Assembly (NCBI GenBank): GCA_028711945.1 | Contig: JAQTRG010000005.1 | Location: forward strand, 1 to 15,313 | Direction of reading: 5' to 3' | Source of the DNA: Minisyncoccota bacterium | GTDB taxonomy: Bacteria > Patescibacteriota > Minisyncoccia > Minisyncoccales > Minisyncoccaceae | Length of the DNA: 15,313 nucleotides | In this document: positions 6,419-13,297 of the stretch, piece by piece | Layout: each line of letters starts with the position of its first letter | Position numbering within the stretch: position 1 is the first letter of the stretch | Made by a program: the position numbers and the translations under genes | Notes under the pieces: generated by a model | What the model was told of the DNA's origin: nothing | The model's database searches: none | Seen by the model: the letters and a program-made list of their open reading frames with translations, nothing else

Positions 6419-7495
6419 TTATTTATTTAAGCAAGATAGTATTTTCTCTTTAGCTGTTATTATAGAAGGCAGCTCTGTTGCGAACATAGCTCCGCTTCCT
6501 TTGGAAACCCCTTTGAAGTTTCCCATTATTTTTTGGACTAATAATTTGCGATCTGAATAAATCACCCCTTTAACTGAGAGGGGAGAAGTTCTGCTTTCCC
6601 ATAAAAGAAGGAAGGAGGGAATTTTAAAGAATAATTTTATTTTTTCTACAACAAAAACTAAATCCTTTGATGTTGCATTATTTTCAATTAAGTTTTTTTC
6701 TGAAAGAGCAGAAATATATATATCCGTATCTTCTACAAAATTCATATTTTTAAGAGTTAATTCCAAAAGTTTTATTTGAGGTACTTCTTTCGACAAAAGG
6801 CTTAGCTCTCCATCGTGTTTGAATAGCCACCTTATCGTTGGGATGTTCTTTCTATTAGAAGTATTCTTATTTGAAGAAACAAGTCCATATAATAAGAAGC
6901 TCGAAACTTCTTTGTTTGAATATTCCTTGCCTAGAAATTTTAAAATGCAAGAAAAGTATTGTGATAATGATTGGCTATCTTCAATTAGATTGATTTCTCC
7001 GTAGTTCTGGTTGCTTAGATTCGTGTCAATATTTACAACTGTGCATCCATATAATTGATCCAAATCACTGCTGCACAAAGCTTCAACATCTTGAAATTCT
7101 TGAATTCCTATAGTTATTAATAAGTCATAATTAGACCCGCTTGATAAGGATTCTAGGCTAGAAACAACTTTGCAGGAAAAACTTTCACTGTTAATGTTGG
7201 AATTCTTGGGGGTAAGGTAAAGTTCTATCCCATTATCTTTTTTTTCATAATACACTTCAGAAACATCTTCTTTAAAGGAAATATGGAATTTTTTTTGTTC
7301 CTTTCCTTTTAATAGTTCGGTAATTTTTTCTGGTATTTGATTACCAACAAAAAATACATTCTTATTAATGTTTTTTAAAGCAAAAAAAAGAGCCAAGGTT
7401 GTTCCAGTGGCATCGTCATTTGCATTAATTTTGGTCAAAATTCCAATGTTTCTTGCAGCTTCTATGCTGTTTTTTAGTCTTAACAATTCGTCCAT
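6419..7495 (-). CDS. Degenerate DHH/DHHA1-family protein, probably non-catalytic
   Basis: 358 aa, first gene of an operon with the PilB-like ATPase. I read it as a remote relative of the NrnA/DHH phosphoesterases. The N-terminus ARNIGILTKINANDDATG (14-31) followed by TTLALFFALKNINKNVFFVG fits the family's opening motif with its HxxPDGDA-like segment. DLLITIGI (124-131) fits motif II. VVNIDTNLSNQNYGEINLIE (153-172) fits the segment that normally carries DHH. SKGSGAMFATELP (331-343) fits the DHHA1 GGGHxxAAG loop. In each case the metal-binding or catalytic residues are replaced: DHH reads DTN, the opening His is lost, and the terminal GGGH is lost. No signal peptide or membrane segment is visible. 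It is likely a pseudoenzyme, perhaps a nucleotide-sensing or scaffold protein for the pilus motor; that role is inference. An unrelated fold remains possible. Confidence 0.6.
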   Translation of the reverse strand: MDELLRLKNSIEAARNIGILTKINANDDATGTTLALFFALKNINKNVFFVGNQIPEKITELLKGKEQKKFHISFKEDVSEVYYEKKDNGIELYLTPKNSNINSESFSCKVVSSLESLSSGSNYDLLITIGIQEFQDVEALCSSDLDQLYGCTVVNIDTNLSNQNYGEINLIEDSQSLSQYFSCILKFLGKEYSNKEVSSFLLYGLVSSNKNTSNRKNIPTIRWLFKHDGELSLLSKEVPQIKLLELTLKNMNFVEDTDIYISALSEKNLIENNATSKDLVFVVEKIKLFFKIPSFLLLWESRTSPLSVKGVIYSDRKLLVQKIMGNFKGVSKGSGAMFATELPSIITAKEKILSCLNK

Positions 7496-7507
7496 ATTCT
7501 TTAGTCC

Positions 7508-7536
7508 ACCTTAATGTATTTTGAGCTAAAAGTCAA
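7508..7536 (-). promoter_or_regulatory. Candidate promoter of the DHH-like/pilB operon
   Basis: Minus strand TTGACT (7536-7531), 17 bp, TAAGGT (7513-7508). The -10 ends 12 nt before the ATG at 7495, so the expected leader is about 5 nt. The -10 matches consensus weakly in positions 3-5, but the -35 and spacing are good. Confidence 0.45.
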
Positions 7537-7541
7537 TCAGT

Positions 7542-7570
7542 TTTATTTTTTAGTTAAATCATAGTATAAT
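7542..7570 (+). promoter_or_regulatory. Candidate promoter of the tsaE-led operon
   Basis: Perfect -10 TATAAT (7565-7570) ending 10 nt before the tsaE ATG; the best-placed -35 is a weak TTTATT (7542-7547) at 17 bp. Predicted leader about 3-5 nt with no Shine-Dalgarno. Confidence 0.55.
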
Positions 7571-7580
7571 TGAAAAACAT

Positions 7581-8030
7581 ATGGAAAAAGTCACTAATAA
7601 TTTTAAGGAGACTGAGCAGTTTGGCTTTGTTTTAGCAAAAGAGATTTTAGAAGAAAAGAATGGAAATGAGCATGCAATAATTCTAACATTAAAAGGAAGT
7701 CTTGGAGCAGGAAAGACTACTTTTATACAAGGATTTGCTAAAGGACTAGGAGTCAAGCAGAAGGTATTAAGTCCAACTTTTATCATTTTTAATAAGTATC
7801 CATTAAAAGGGAATAGGTTTAAAAACTTTTATCATTTTGATTGTTATAGAATAGAAAATGAACAAGAAATTATTAATCTTGGATTTGAAGATATCATTTC
7901 AGATAAGAAAAATATAGTTTGTATTGAATGGCCGGAAAAGATTAAAAAATCTTTACCATTAAACTGCACATCATTAGCATTTAAAATTTTAAAAGAAGAT
8001 AAAAGAAAAATTAATTATGGGAAAAGATAA
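7581..8030 (+). CDS. tsaE: tRNA threonylcarbamoyladenosine biosynthesis ATPase TsaE
   Basis: P-loop ATPase of the TsaB-TsaD-TsaE complex that installs t6A37 on ANN-decoding tRNAs; it recycles the TsaBD complex through ATP hydrolysis. 149 aa, typical. Motifs: Walker A GSLGAGKT (39-46), SPTF (64-67, switch region), HFDCYRI (85-91) and IEWPEK (115-120), all family hallmarks. tsaB and tsaD are not in the window. It is the first gene of a long plus-strand cluster and has a promoter immediately upstream. Its last 14 nt overlap the next gene, the 5'-3' exonuclease, in another frame, so translational coupling is likely. Confidence 0.96.
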   Translation: MEKVTNNFKETEQFGFVLAKEILEEKNGNEHAIILTLKGSLGAGKTTFIQGFAKGLGVKQKVLSPTFIIFNKYPLKGNRFKNFYHFDCYRIENEQEIINLGFEDIISDKKNIVCIEWPEKIKKSLPLNCTSLAFKILKEDKRKINYGKR

Positions 8031-8934
8031 TTTTGTCATTATTGATAGCAATTCAATAATTCATCGCGCATTTCATGCTCTACCTCCTCTTAAGAGAAAA
8101 GATGGGATGATTGTTAATGCTGTGTATGGATTTCTTCTGGTTTTGTTCAAGCTTATCAAAGAATTAAAGCCCAAATATTTGGTTGCCTGTTTTGATCTTC
8201 CAGAGCCTACTTTTAGAAAGCAAGCTTTTGAACAATACAAAGCGCACAGGAAGAAAGCGCCCCAAGAATTATATGATCAGATACCCGTGATTAAAAAAGT
8301 GTTGAAAATTTTTAATGTGCCTATTTTTGAAAAGCCTGGATATGAGGGAGATGATTTGATTGGAACGCTATCTAATTCTTTAACCAAAGGAAAAGGAGGG
8401 GGAGTAAGCAACATAGTTGTTTCAGGAGATTTAGATAATCTGCAATTGATAAATGATAATACTTCAGTCTATTTTTTAACCAAAGGAATAAAGAATACAG
8501 TTTTACTTAACGAAGAAGGAGTTAGAAATAAGTATGATGGATTAACTCCAAAGCAGCTAATTGATTACAAGGGGTTGAGAGGAGACCCTTCTGACAACAT
8601 TCCAGGAGTTAAGGGAATAGGAGAAAAGACAGCAATTAAGCTTATAAAGGAATTTGATAATATTGAAAATCTTTATAATAAGTTAGATGCAGCAGAAATA
8701 CCTTTAAAGGTGAAAGAAAAGCTTATCCAAAACAAAGACAATGCATTTTTAAGTAAAACTTTATCTGAAATTAAAACAGATGTTCCTATTGAGGTCAATA
8801 TGAAGGATTGTGAATGGGGAGGATATGATGAAAAAGAAGCGATAGAGATGTTAAAGAGTTTTAATTTTAATAGTTTGATAAAAAATATCTCTACTGAAGA
8901 AAAAAGTATTGGTCAAAACCTTAAACTATGGTAA
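8017..8934 (+). CDS. Stand-alone 5'-3' exonuclease/flap nuclease (PolA N-terminal domain type)
   Basis: 305 aa equal to the 5' nuclease domain of DNA polymerase I, expected to remove RNA primers and 5' flaps at lagging-strand nicks. The full carboxylate set of the FEN/T5 family is visible: Asp10 (VIIDSNSI), Asp60 (CFDLPEP), Glu110, Asp112 and Asp113 (YEGDDLIG), Asp138 and Asp140 (SGDLDNL), Asp190 and Asp193 (RGDPSDN). The helix-three-turn-helix DNA clamp NIPGVKGIGEKTA is at 194-206. The protein ends shortly after this domain with no 3'-5' exonuclease or polymerase part, and the next gene is a histidine kinase. It could be a split PolA whose polymerase half lies elsewhere, or a true independent nuclease like those of other small genomes. 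It overlaps tsaE by 14 nt and has no Shine-Dalgarno. Confidence 0.92.
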   Translation: MGKDNFVIIDSNSIIHRAFHALPPLKRKDGMIVNAVYGFLLVLFKLIKELKPKYLVACFDLPEPTFRKQAFEQYKAHRKKAPQELYDQIPVIKKVLKIFNVPIFEKPGYEGDDLIGTLSNSLTKGKGGGVSNIVVSGDLDNLQLINDNTSVYFLTKGIKNTVLLNEEGVRNKYDGLTPKQLIDYKGLRGDPSDNIPGVKGIGEKTAIKLIKEFDNIENLYNKLDAAEIPLKVKEKLIQNKDNAFLSKTLSEIKTDVPIEVNMKDCEWGGYDEKEAIEMLKSFNFNSLIKNISTEEKSIGQNLKLW

Positions 8935-8944
8935 ATTTAAGTTA

Positions 8945-10102
8945 ATGGAGAGAAGCTTTACCAATATTATAGACAATAAAGAAGACGCTCTTAGGAGAGT
9001 CAGAGTCGCTCTTTTGAATATTCTTGAAGACACTGAAGATGCAAGAAGAATCGCAGTTGATGAAAAGAATAAAACAATGGCCATCATCGAAAACCTTACA
9101 GATGGCATTTTGCTTTTGGATACAAATGGCAGAGTGGAAACGATAAGTTTGATGGTAGAGAGTTTTTTAAAAAAGTCAAAAGAAGAAATTATCGGCATTG
9201 ATTTTTTTGATATTATTGCTGGCAATGAATTTAAGGCTCTTAAGGATTTATTAAAAGATGGAGGGAAAATTAAGGCTGTCCAAAGGAAAGAGGTTGAAGT
9301 GGGAGATAATCTTAATCTAGAGGTTACAGTAGTTTTCTTGAAAACAGAACAAGAAGAAAAAGGATCTCTTATAGTTCTTCACGATGTTACAAGAGATAAA
9401 CTTATTGAAAAAATGAAAACAGAATTTGTTTCTATCGCTGCTCATCAATTAAGGACACCTTTGTCTGCTATTAAGTGGACATTAAGAATGATACTTGATG
9501 GAGATGTAGGCAAAATTACTGAAGATCAAAAAGAGTTGTTAGACAAAACATATATTAGCAATGAAAGAATGATAAGTCTTATCAACGACCTTCTTAATGT
9601 TTCAAGAATTGAAGAAGGAAGATTTTTGTATAAGCAAGAGAATATGCAACTTGAAGATATAGTAGATGGTATTGTCAAAAGCTCTGCAGAAAGTTTGAAA
9701 ATGAAAAATTTAAAGATAGATATAGATGTTCCTAAGAAGTTAATTCCTGAGGTTTTTGTTGATAAAGAAAAAATAGGTCTTGTTGTCCAGAATCTTTTAG
9801 AAAATGCTATTAAATATAGCAAAGATGGGGGTGATATCAAAATAGTTATGGAAAAGCTAGAAAATGAAGCTAGTTTTAAAATTATTGATTCTGGTGTGGG
9901 GATACCAGAGAATCAAAAAGAAAGAATTTTTTCAAAGTTTTTTAGAGGAGACAATGTTGTTGCGTTAGAAACAGAAGGATCTGGGCTAGGACTATATACA
10001 GCAAAGAATATAGTCGAAGCTCATAAAGGTAAAATATGGTTTGAGTCAAAGGAGAATAGCGGGACAACCTTTTGTTTTACATTGCCTTTTGCAAAGAAGT
10101 AG
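8945..10102 (+). CDS. Soluble PAS-domain sensor histidine kinase
   Basis: Cytoplasmic two-component kinase, 385 aa from this ATG. No membrane segment is present, so it should sense an internal signal. A short helical lead (about 1-45) is followed by a PAS domain (about 46-150, starting IIENLTDGILLLDTNGRV), then the HisKA dimerisation domain with phospho-acceptor His167 in SIAAHQLRTPL, and the HATPase domain with N-box NLLENAIKYS (284-293), G1 DSGVGIP (315-321), F-box FSKFFRG and G2 GSGLGL (345-350). All catalytic motifs are intact. I chose ATG 8945, 10 nt after the preceding stop, over an in-frame TTG at 8909 that would lie inside the exonuclease gene. A response regulator follows 43 nt later and is the obvious partner. 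Confidence 0.93.
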   Translation: MERSFTNIIDNKEDALRRVRVALLNILEDTEDARRIAVDEKNKTMAIIENLTDGILLLDTNGRVETISLMVESFLKKSKEEIIGIDFFDIIAGNEFKALKDLLKDGGKIKAVQRKEVEVGDNLNLEVTVVFLKTEQEEKGSLIVLHDVTRDKLIEKMKTEFVSIAAHQLRTPLSAIKWTLRMILDGDVGKITEDQKELLDKTYISNERMISLINDLLNVSRIEEGRFLYKQENMQLEDIVDGIVKSSAESLKMKNLKIDIDVPKKLIPEVFVDKEKIGLVVQNLLENAIKYSKDGGDIKIVMEKLENEASFKIIDSGVGIPENQKERIFSKFFRGDNVVALETEGSGLGLYTAKNIVEAHKGKIWFESKENSGTTFCFTLPFAKK

Positions 10103-10104
10103 TA

Positions 10105-10133
10105 TTGACCTCTATCCCAAAAGGATATAAAAT
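10105..10133 (+). promoter_or_regulatory. Candidate internal promoter before the response regulator
   Basis: TTGACC (10105-10110), 17 bp, TAAAAT (10128-10133), in the 43-nt gap after the kinase gene. The -10 ends 12 nt before the regulator's ATG, giving an expected leader of about 6 nt. It would let the regulator, mutM, holA and HAD genes be expressed independently of the kinase. Confidence 0.6.
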
Positions 10134-10145
10134 TAATCAAAGCAT

Positions 10146-10514
10146 ATGTTCAAAAAAATACTTTTAATTGAAGATGACAAATTTTTAAGGGAGCTGATGA
10201 ATAAAAAGCTTTTAAGCTTAGATTTTGAGGTTTCAACGGCTGCTGATGGAGAAGAAGGACTTGAAAAGATTAAAGCAGAAAAGCCTGAGGTTGTTTTATT
10301 AGATTTAATACTTCCTGGCATTAATGGTTTTGAAGTTTTAGAGAGAGCGAAAAAAGATCCAACAACAGCCAACATCCCAATTATTATTTTATCTAATTTG
10401 GGACAAAGTGAAGACATTGAAAAGGGCCTTAAACTAGGAGCAAAAGATTTTTTAGTTAAAGCACATTTTACACCACAAGAAATAGTTAATAAATTAAAAA
10501 GTATTTTAGGATAA
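10146..10514 (+). CDS. Single-domain response regulator (CheY-like receiver)
   Basis: 122-aa receiver domain without an output domain. Acidic pocket Asp10 and Asp11 (LIEDDKF), phospho-acceptor Asp53 in VVLLDLILPGINGFE, switch Ser83 (IILSNLG) and conserved Lys105 (FLVKAHF) are all present, so it should be phosphorylatable. It follows a soluble histidine kinase and is probably its partner. With no DNA-binding domain it must signal by protein contact; the target is unknown, and a link to the pilus motor or cell cycle would be speculation. The stop TAA shares its last base with the start of mutM (TAATG), so the two are translationally linked. Confidence 0.95.
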   Translation: MFKKILLIEDDKFLRELMNKKLLSLDFEVSTAADGEEGLEKIKAEKPEVVLLDLILPGINGFEVLERAKKDPTTANIPIIILSNLGQSEDIEKGLKLGAKDFLVKAHFTPQEIVNKLKSILG

Positions 10515-11386
10515 TGCCAGAATTACCAGAGGTAGAAACAATAGTTAGAGAATTAAAAGCAGAGGTCCTTGATAGGACCTTTCTTGATACTTGGACAGAC
10601 ACAAAGTCAATAATTAAAAATTCAACATTTGAGAGTTTCAGGGAGAAATTAAAAAAGAAGAAAATAATTGATATAAGGAGAAGGGGAAAGAATATTTTAA
10701 TAGATCTTTCTTCAGGATATATTTTATTGGTTCATCAGAAGATTACGGGACATCTTCTTTTGGGAGAGTGGCTGTTAAAGGATAATAAGTGGACTTCAAA
10801 AGAGAATGGTATCTTGTCTAGTGATCCAATAAATGGATTTTTGCATGTAGTATTTTTTTTAGATGATGGGAGACAGATAGCCTTATCTGATTCAAGAAAA
10901 TTTGCTAAGATTGAGTTGTGGAAAAAAGAAGACTTAGAAAATGAGCTTTTAAAGCTAGGGCCTGAGCCAATGGAAGATAGTTTTACATTGGAAAGGTTTC
11001 AAAGTTTGTTTCAGAAAAAGAAAGGGAAGATAAAGCAGATATTGATGGACCAGAATTTTATCGTAGGCATAGGCAATATATATGCTTCAGAGATATTATT
11101 TGAAGCCAAAGTGCATCCAGAAGAGAGTATTATCAATTTAGACAAAAATGATTTGAAGAGAATATATTTAGCGATGAGAAGAATTCTTAAAAAATCAATT
11201 GAATTAAAGGGAGACAGCTTTTCTGACTTTAGAACTATTTCAGGAGAGAAAGGAGGATTCCATTCTATTGTTAAAGTCTATCAAAGGGAGGGCAAGGAAT
11301 GTTTAAGGTGTGGGAAAAAGATTAAAAGAATTAAACAAGGAGGCAGAAGTTCTTTTTTCTGTCCCAGTTGTCAAATTAAAAAATGA
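10514..11386 (+). CDS. mutM: Formamidopyrimidine-DNA glycosylase (Fpg/MutM)
   Basis: Bifunctional base-excision repair glycosylase/AP lyase removing 8-oxoguanine and ring-opened purines. 290 aa. N-terminal PELPEVET provides catalytic Pro (after Met removal) and Glu3. Lys59 in RRRGKNIL matches the conserved lysine. GNIYASE (187-193) belongs to the H2TH region, and the C-terminal zinc finger has Cys263, Cys266, Cys283 and Cys286 with the conserved Arg278 (QGGRSSFFC). One oddity: the loop normally reading H-L-x-M-(T/S)-G is HQKITG (74-79), so the Met that fills the space of the flipped base is Ile77; the other void-filling residues, Arg128 and Phe130 (DSRKF), are kept. A 7-bp perfect hairpin lies in its coding sequence at 10563-10580. 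It overlaps holA by 4 nt. Confidence 0.95.
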   Translation: MPELPEVETIVRELKAEVLDRTFLDTWTDTKSIIKNSTFESFREKLKKKKIIDIRRRGKNILIDLSSGYILLVHQKITGHLLLGEWLLKDNKWTSKENGILSSDPINGFLHVVFFLDDGRQIALSDSRKFAKIELWKKEDLENELLKLGPEPMEDSFTLERFQSLFQKKKGKIKQILMDQNFIVGIGNIYASEILFEAKVHPEESIINLDKNDLKRIYLAMRRILKKSIELKGDSFSDFRTISGEKGGFHSIVKVYQREGKECLRCGKKIKRIKQGGRSSFFCPSCQIKK

Positions 11387-12297
11387 TTATACTTTTTTAC
11401 GGTCAAGATTCATATAGAGCGAAAAGAAAGCTTGATGAGCTGATGGAAGATCACAAGAAAAAACACAAAAGTGGGCTAAATTTAAGATATATGGAAGCAA
11501 AAGGAACTTCTTTTGCTGACTTAAAAAATGAAATATTAATGGTTTCCATGTTTCAAGAAAAAAAGTTAGTAGTTCTTCTAGATATTTTTTCTAATTCTAA
11601 ATTAAAAGAAGACTTAATAGAGCAAGGAGATATTCTTAATAACTCAGAAAATATACTTCTTTTGTTCGAATCAAATGATATCCCTGTAAAAGATAGATTG
11701 TTGGTGTTTTTAAATGATGTAGCAAAGGTAGAAAAATTTGAACCATTAAAAGGAGAAAAGTTAAAAGATTGGACAAGAAAAGAAGTGGAAAAGTTGGGAG
11801 GAAAAATAGATCAAAAAGCTTTAGTCATGCTTACAGATATGGTTCAGGGGAATTTATGGCAGTTATCAAATGAGATAATGAAGCTGGTTAATTATAGTAA
11901 AGAAGAAATAACAGAGAAAGATATTAAGACCTTGGTTAATCCGAACAATGAAACAAATATCTTTGATACAGTAGATGCTATAGCTCAGAGAAATAAGAAA
12001 AAAGCAATAGGTTTAATTAAAAAACATATTGAGAAAGGAGAATCTGCTATACTTTTATTGGCTACAATTGCTTCGCAGATAAGGAATATTATTTCAGTAA
12101 AATCTAGTGATGGAGAGAGGGCATATGACTTAGGAATGCATCCATTTGTTTTTAGTAAATCATTGTCACAATCAAGGGATTTTTCACTAGAAGATCTTAA
12201 AAAGATATATGCAAGGATAGTTGATCTTGATTCGCAGATAAAAGTTGGTAAAATAGATCAAAACATTGCAATAGATTTATTAATAACAGAAATATGA
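11383..12297 (+). CDS. holA: DNA polymerase III delta subunit (clamp loader)
   Basis: HolA opens the beta sliding clamp within the clamp-loader complex (delta, delta', gamma/tau). 304 aa, slightly short for the family. The family N-terminus MIILFYGQDSYRAKRKLDEL is clear. FADLKNEILMVSMFQEKKLVVLLDIF (about 44-69) is the clamp-interacting helix and following strand. Domain III features include GGKIDQKALVMLTDMVQGNLWQLSNEIMKL and a collar-like C-terminus (EKGESAILLLATIASQIRNI ... KIDQNIAIDLLI). As usual for delta there is no Walker A. Its start overlaps the mutM stop (ATGA) and its stop overlaps the HAD start (ATGA). Confidence 0.93.
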   Translation: MIILFYGQDSYRAKRKLDELMEDHKKKHKSGLNLRYMEAKGTSFADLKNEILMVSMFQEKKLVVLLDIFSNSKLKEDLIEQGDILNNSENILLLFESNDIPVKDRLLVFLNDVAKVEKFEPLKGEKLKDWTRKEVEKLGGKIDQKALVMLTDMVQGNLWQLSNEIMKLVNYSKEEITEKDIKTLVNPNNETNIFDTVDAIAQRNKKKAIGLIKKHIEKGESAILLLATIASQIRNIISVKSSDGERAYDLGMHPFVFSKSLSQSRDFSLEDLKKIYARIVDLDSQIKVGKIDQNIAIDLLITEI

Positions 12298-12938
12298 AAA
12301 TAATTTGTTTTGATGTAAATGGAACTTTGGTTAATTGGAATTCTTGGGATTTATTTACAGAAGACAAGCCAGAGATTAAAAAAGAAATAGATGATATTTT
12401 CCAGAAACTTTACGATAAAGAAATTAGAAAGGATCAATTCTGGAAAGATTTATCAAATGCTTTTAAGAAAACAGAAAAAGCAAATAGAGAATATATATGC
12501 AATGTTTGGATGAGGGAGTGCAAGATGAAAGATGGAGCAGAAGAGGTTATTAAGCATTTAAAAGATAAAGGATATAAAATATATTTAATATCATGTTCTG
12601 TTGATTTATATTTAGAATGTTTAGTTGATAAGCTAGGCTTAGACGGGTATTATGCAGGGTCTTATTTTATTTTTGACGATAAAGGAGATTTGATTGAAAT
12701 TGCTAGCAGGTGTAATGATTCTGGCAGCAGAGAGTTTAAAGAAGAATGCTTGGGTGATATTGCAGAAAAAGAAGGAGTTTCTCTTGAAGAAATTATTCAT
12801 GTTGGAGATGGGGATAATGATATAGGAGCATTTAAAATGACTAAGCACGGGATAGCTATGAATAGTGATTGTGAAGGATTATTAAAAGAATCTTGGAAGC
12901 AAATTAAGGAATTAAAGGAGATAAAGGAAATACTTTAA
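12294..12938 (+). CDS. HAD-superfamily phosphatase-like protein (SerB-like fold) with DxN motif
   Basis: 214-aa haloacid dehalogenase-type protein, last gene of the tsaE-to-HAD cluster. Motif I is FDVNGTL with nucleophile Asp7; the second acidic residue (Asp+2, the usual general acid/base of phosphatases) is Asn9. Motif II is Ser100 in YLISCSVD, the motif III lysine is probably Lys149 (REFKEECLG), and motif IV is HVGDGDNDIGAFK (169-181) with Asp172/Asp174/Asp176-type metal ligands. The helical cap between motifs I and II and the overall layout resemble the phosphoserine phosphatase (HAD-IB) branch. Substrate is unknown, and the DxN change makes ordinary phosphatase activity doubtful. It overlaps holA by 4 nt and ends just before a bidirectional terminator. 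Confidence 0.85.
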   Translation: MKIICFDVNGTLVNWNSWDLFTEDKPEIKKEIDDIFQKLYDKEIRKDQFWKDLSNAFKKTEKANREYICNVWMRECKMKDGAEEVIKHLKDKGYKIYLISCSVDLYLECLVDKLGLDGYYAGSYFIFDDKGDLIEIASRCNDSGSREFKEECLGDIAEKEGVSLEEIIHVGDGDNDIGAFKMTKHGIAMNSDCEGLLKESWKQIKELKEIKEIL

Positions 12939-12942
12939 ACAA

Positions 12943-12969
12943 AAAATCGGGATAGCCCGATTTTGTTTT
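12943..12969. terminator. Bidirectional intrinsic terminator between HAD gene and rpsT
   Basis: A 9-bp perfect stem AAAATCGGG/CCCGATTTT (12943-12951 with 12956-12964) closes an ATAG tetraloop. On the plus strand it is followed by GTTTTATTT; on the minus strand the arm TTTT is extended by TTG. It lies between convergent stops (plus stop at 12938, minus stop at 12968) and can serve both transcripts. Confidence 0.85.
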
Positions 12970-13231
12970 ATTTGATAGCGTCAATCTTTTTAGTTATTCT
13001 CGATTTCTTTCTTGCAGCTGTGTTCTTTTTTATCACGCCTATTTTAGCTGCTTTATCTATCGCTTTATATATTTCAGGAAGCATCTTTTTTAAATCTTCT
13101 TTGCTTTTGCCCAAAACCAAAACATTAGCTTCCTTAAGGAGTCCTCTCATTTTTAGGGTTCTTTTTTGATTTATTACTTTTTTTCTCAAATTTTGAGAAA
13201 CCCTTCTTTTTGTTGTTTTTGTAACTGGCAT
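12968..13231 (-). CDS. rpsT: 30S ribosomal protein bS20
   Basis: 87-aa highly basic, all-helical protein that binds 16S rRNA in the body of the 30S subunit. The N-terminal MPVTKTTKRRVSQNLRKK and the C-terminal KAAKIGVIKKNTAARKKSRI match the family's conserved ends, and the length is typical. It is monocistronic, divergent from ruvA and convergent with the HAD gene, with a promoter at its start and a shared terminator at its end. The start codon follows the -10 region by about 8 nt with no Shine-Dalgarno. Confidence 0.96.
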   Translation of the reverse strand: MPVTKTTKRRVSQNLRKKVINQKRTLKMRGLLKEANVLVLGKSKEDLKKMLPEIYKAIDKAAKIGVIKKNTAARKKSRITKKIDAIK

Positions 13232-13239
13232 ATGCCATA

Positions 13240-13268
13240 TATATACACTAAATTAAGGAATAATGCAA
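13240..13268 (-). promoter_or_regulatory. Candidate promoter of rpsT
   Basis: Minus strand TATATA (13245-13240, within an alternating TA run preceded by TG) with TTGCAT (13268-13263) 17 bp upstream. The -10 ends 8 nt before the rpsT ATG, again predicting an almost leaderless mRNA. The exact -10 register within the TA run is uncertain. Confidence 0.45.
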
Positions 13269-13281
13269 GTTTTTTCTTTTA

Positions 13282-13290
13282 TGTTATAAT
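13282..13290 (+). promoter_or_regulatory. Extended -10 promoter of ruvA-murE-like operon
   Basis: TGT followed by a perfect TATAAT (13285-13290), an extended -10 that does not need a good -35; none is obvious. It ends 7 nt before the ruvA ATG at 13298, so the transcript should begin at or next to the start codon. It also excludes upstream in-frame starts, which would lie outside the mRNA. Confidence 0.6.
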
Positions 13291-13297
13291 GGATTCG

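Noticed and set aside
8909..8944. TTG start of the histidine kinase inside the exonuclease gene
   Set aside because: It would need a rare start codon without a ribosome site; ATG 8945 lies 10 nt after the previous stop and leaves the PAS-kinase architecture complete.
13166..13297. 44-codon N-terminal extension of RuvA
   Set aside because: It overlaps rpsT antisense, is not RuvA-like, and its last in-frame ATG (13289) overlaps the TATAAT of the promoter; ATG 13298 gives the normal RuvA N-terminus.
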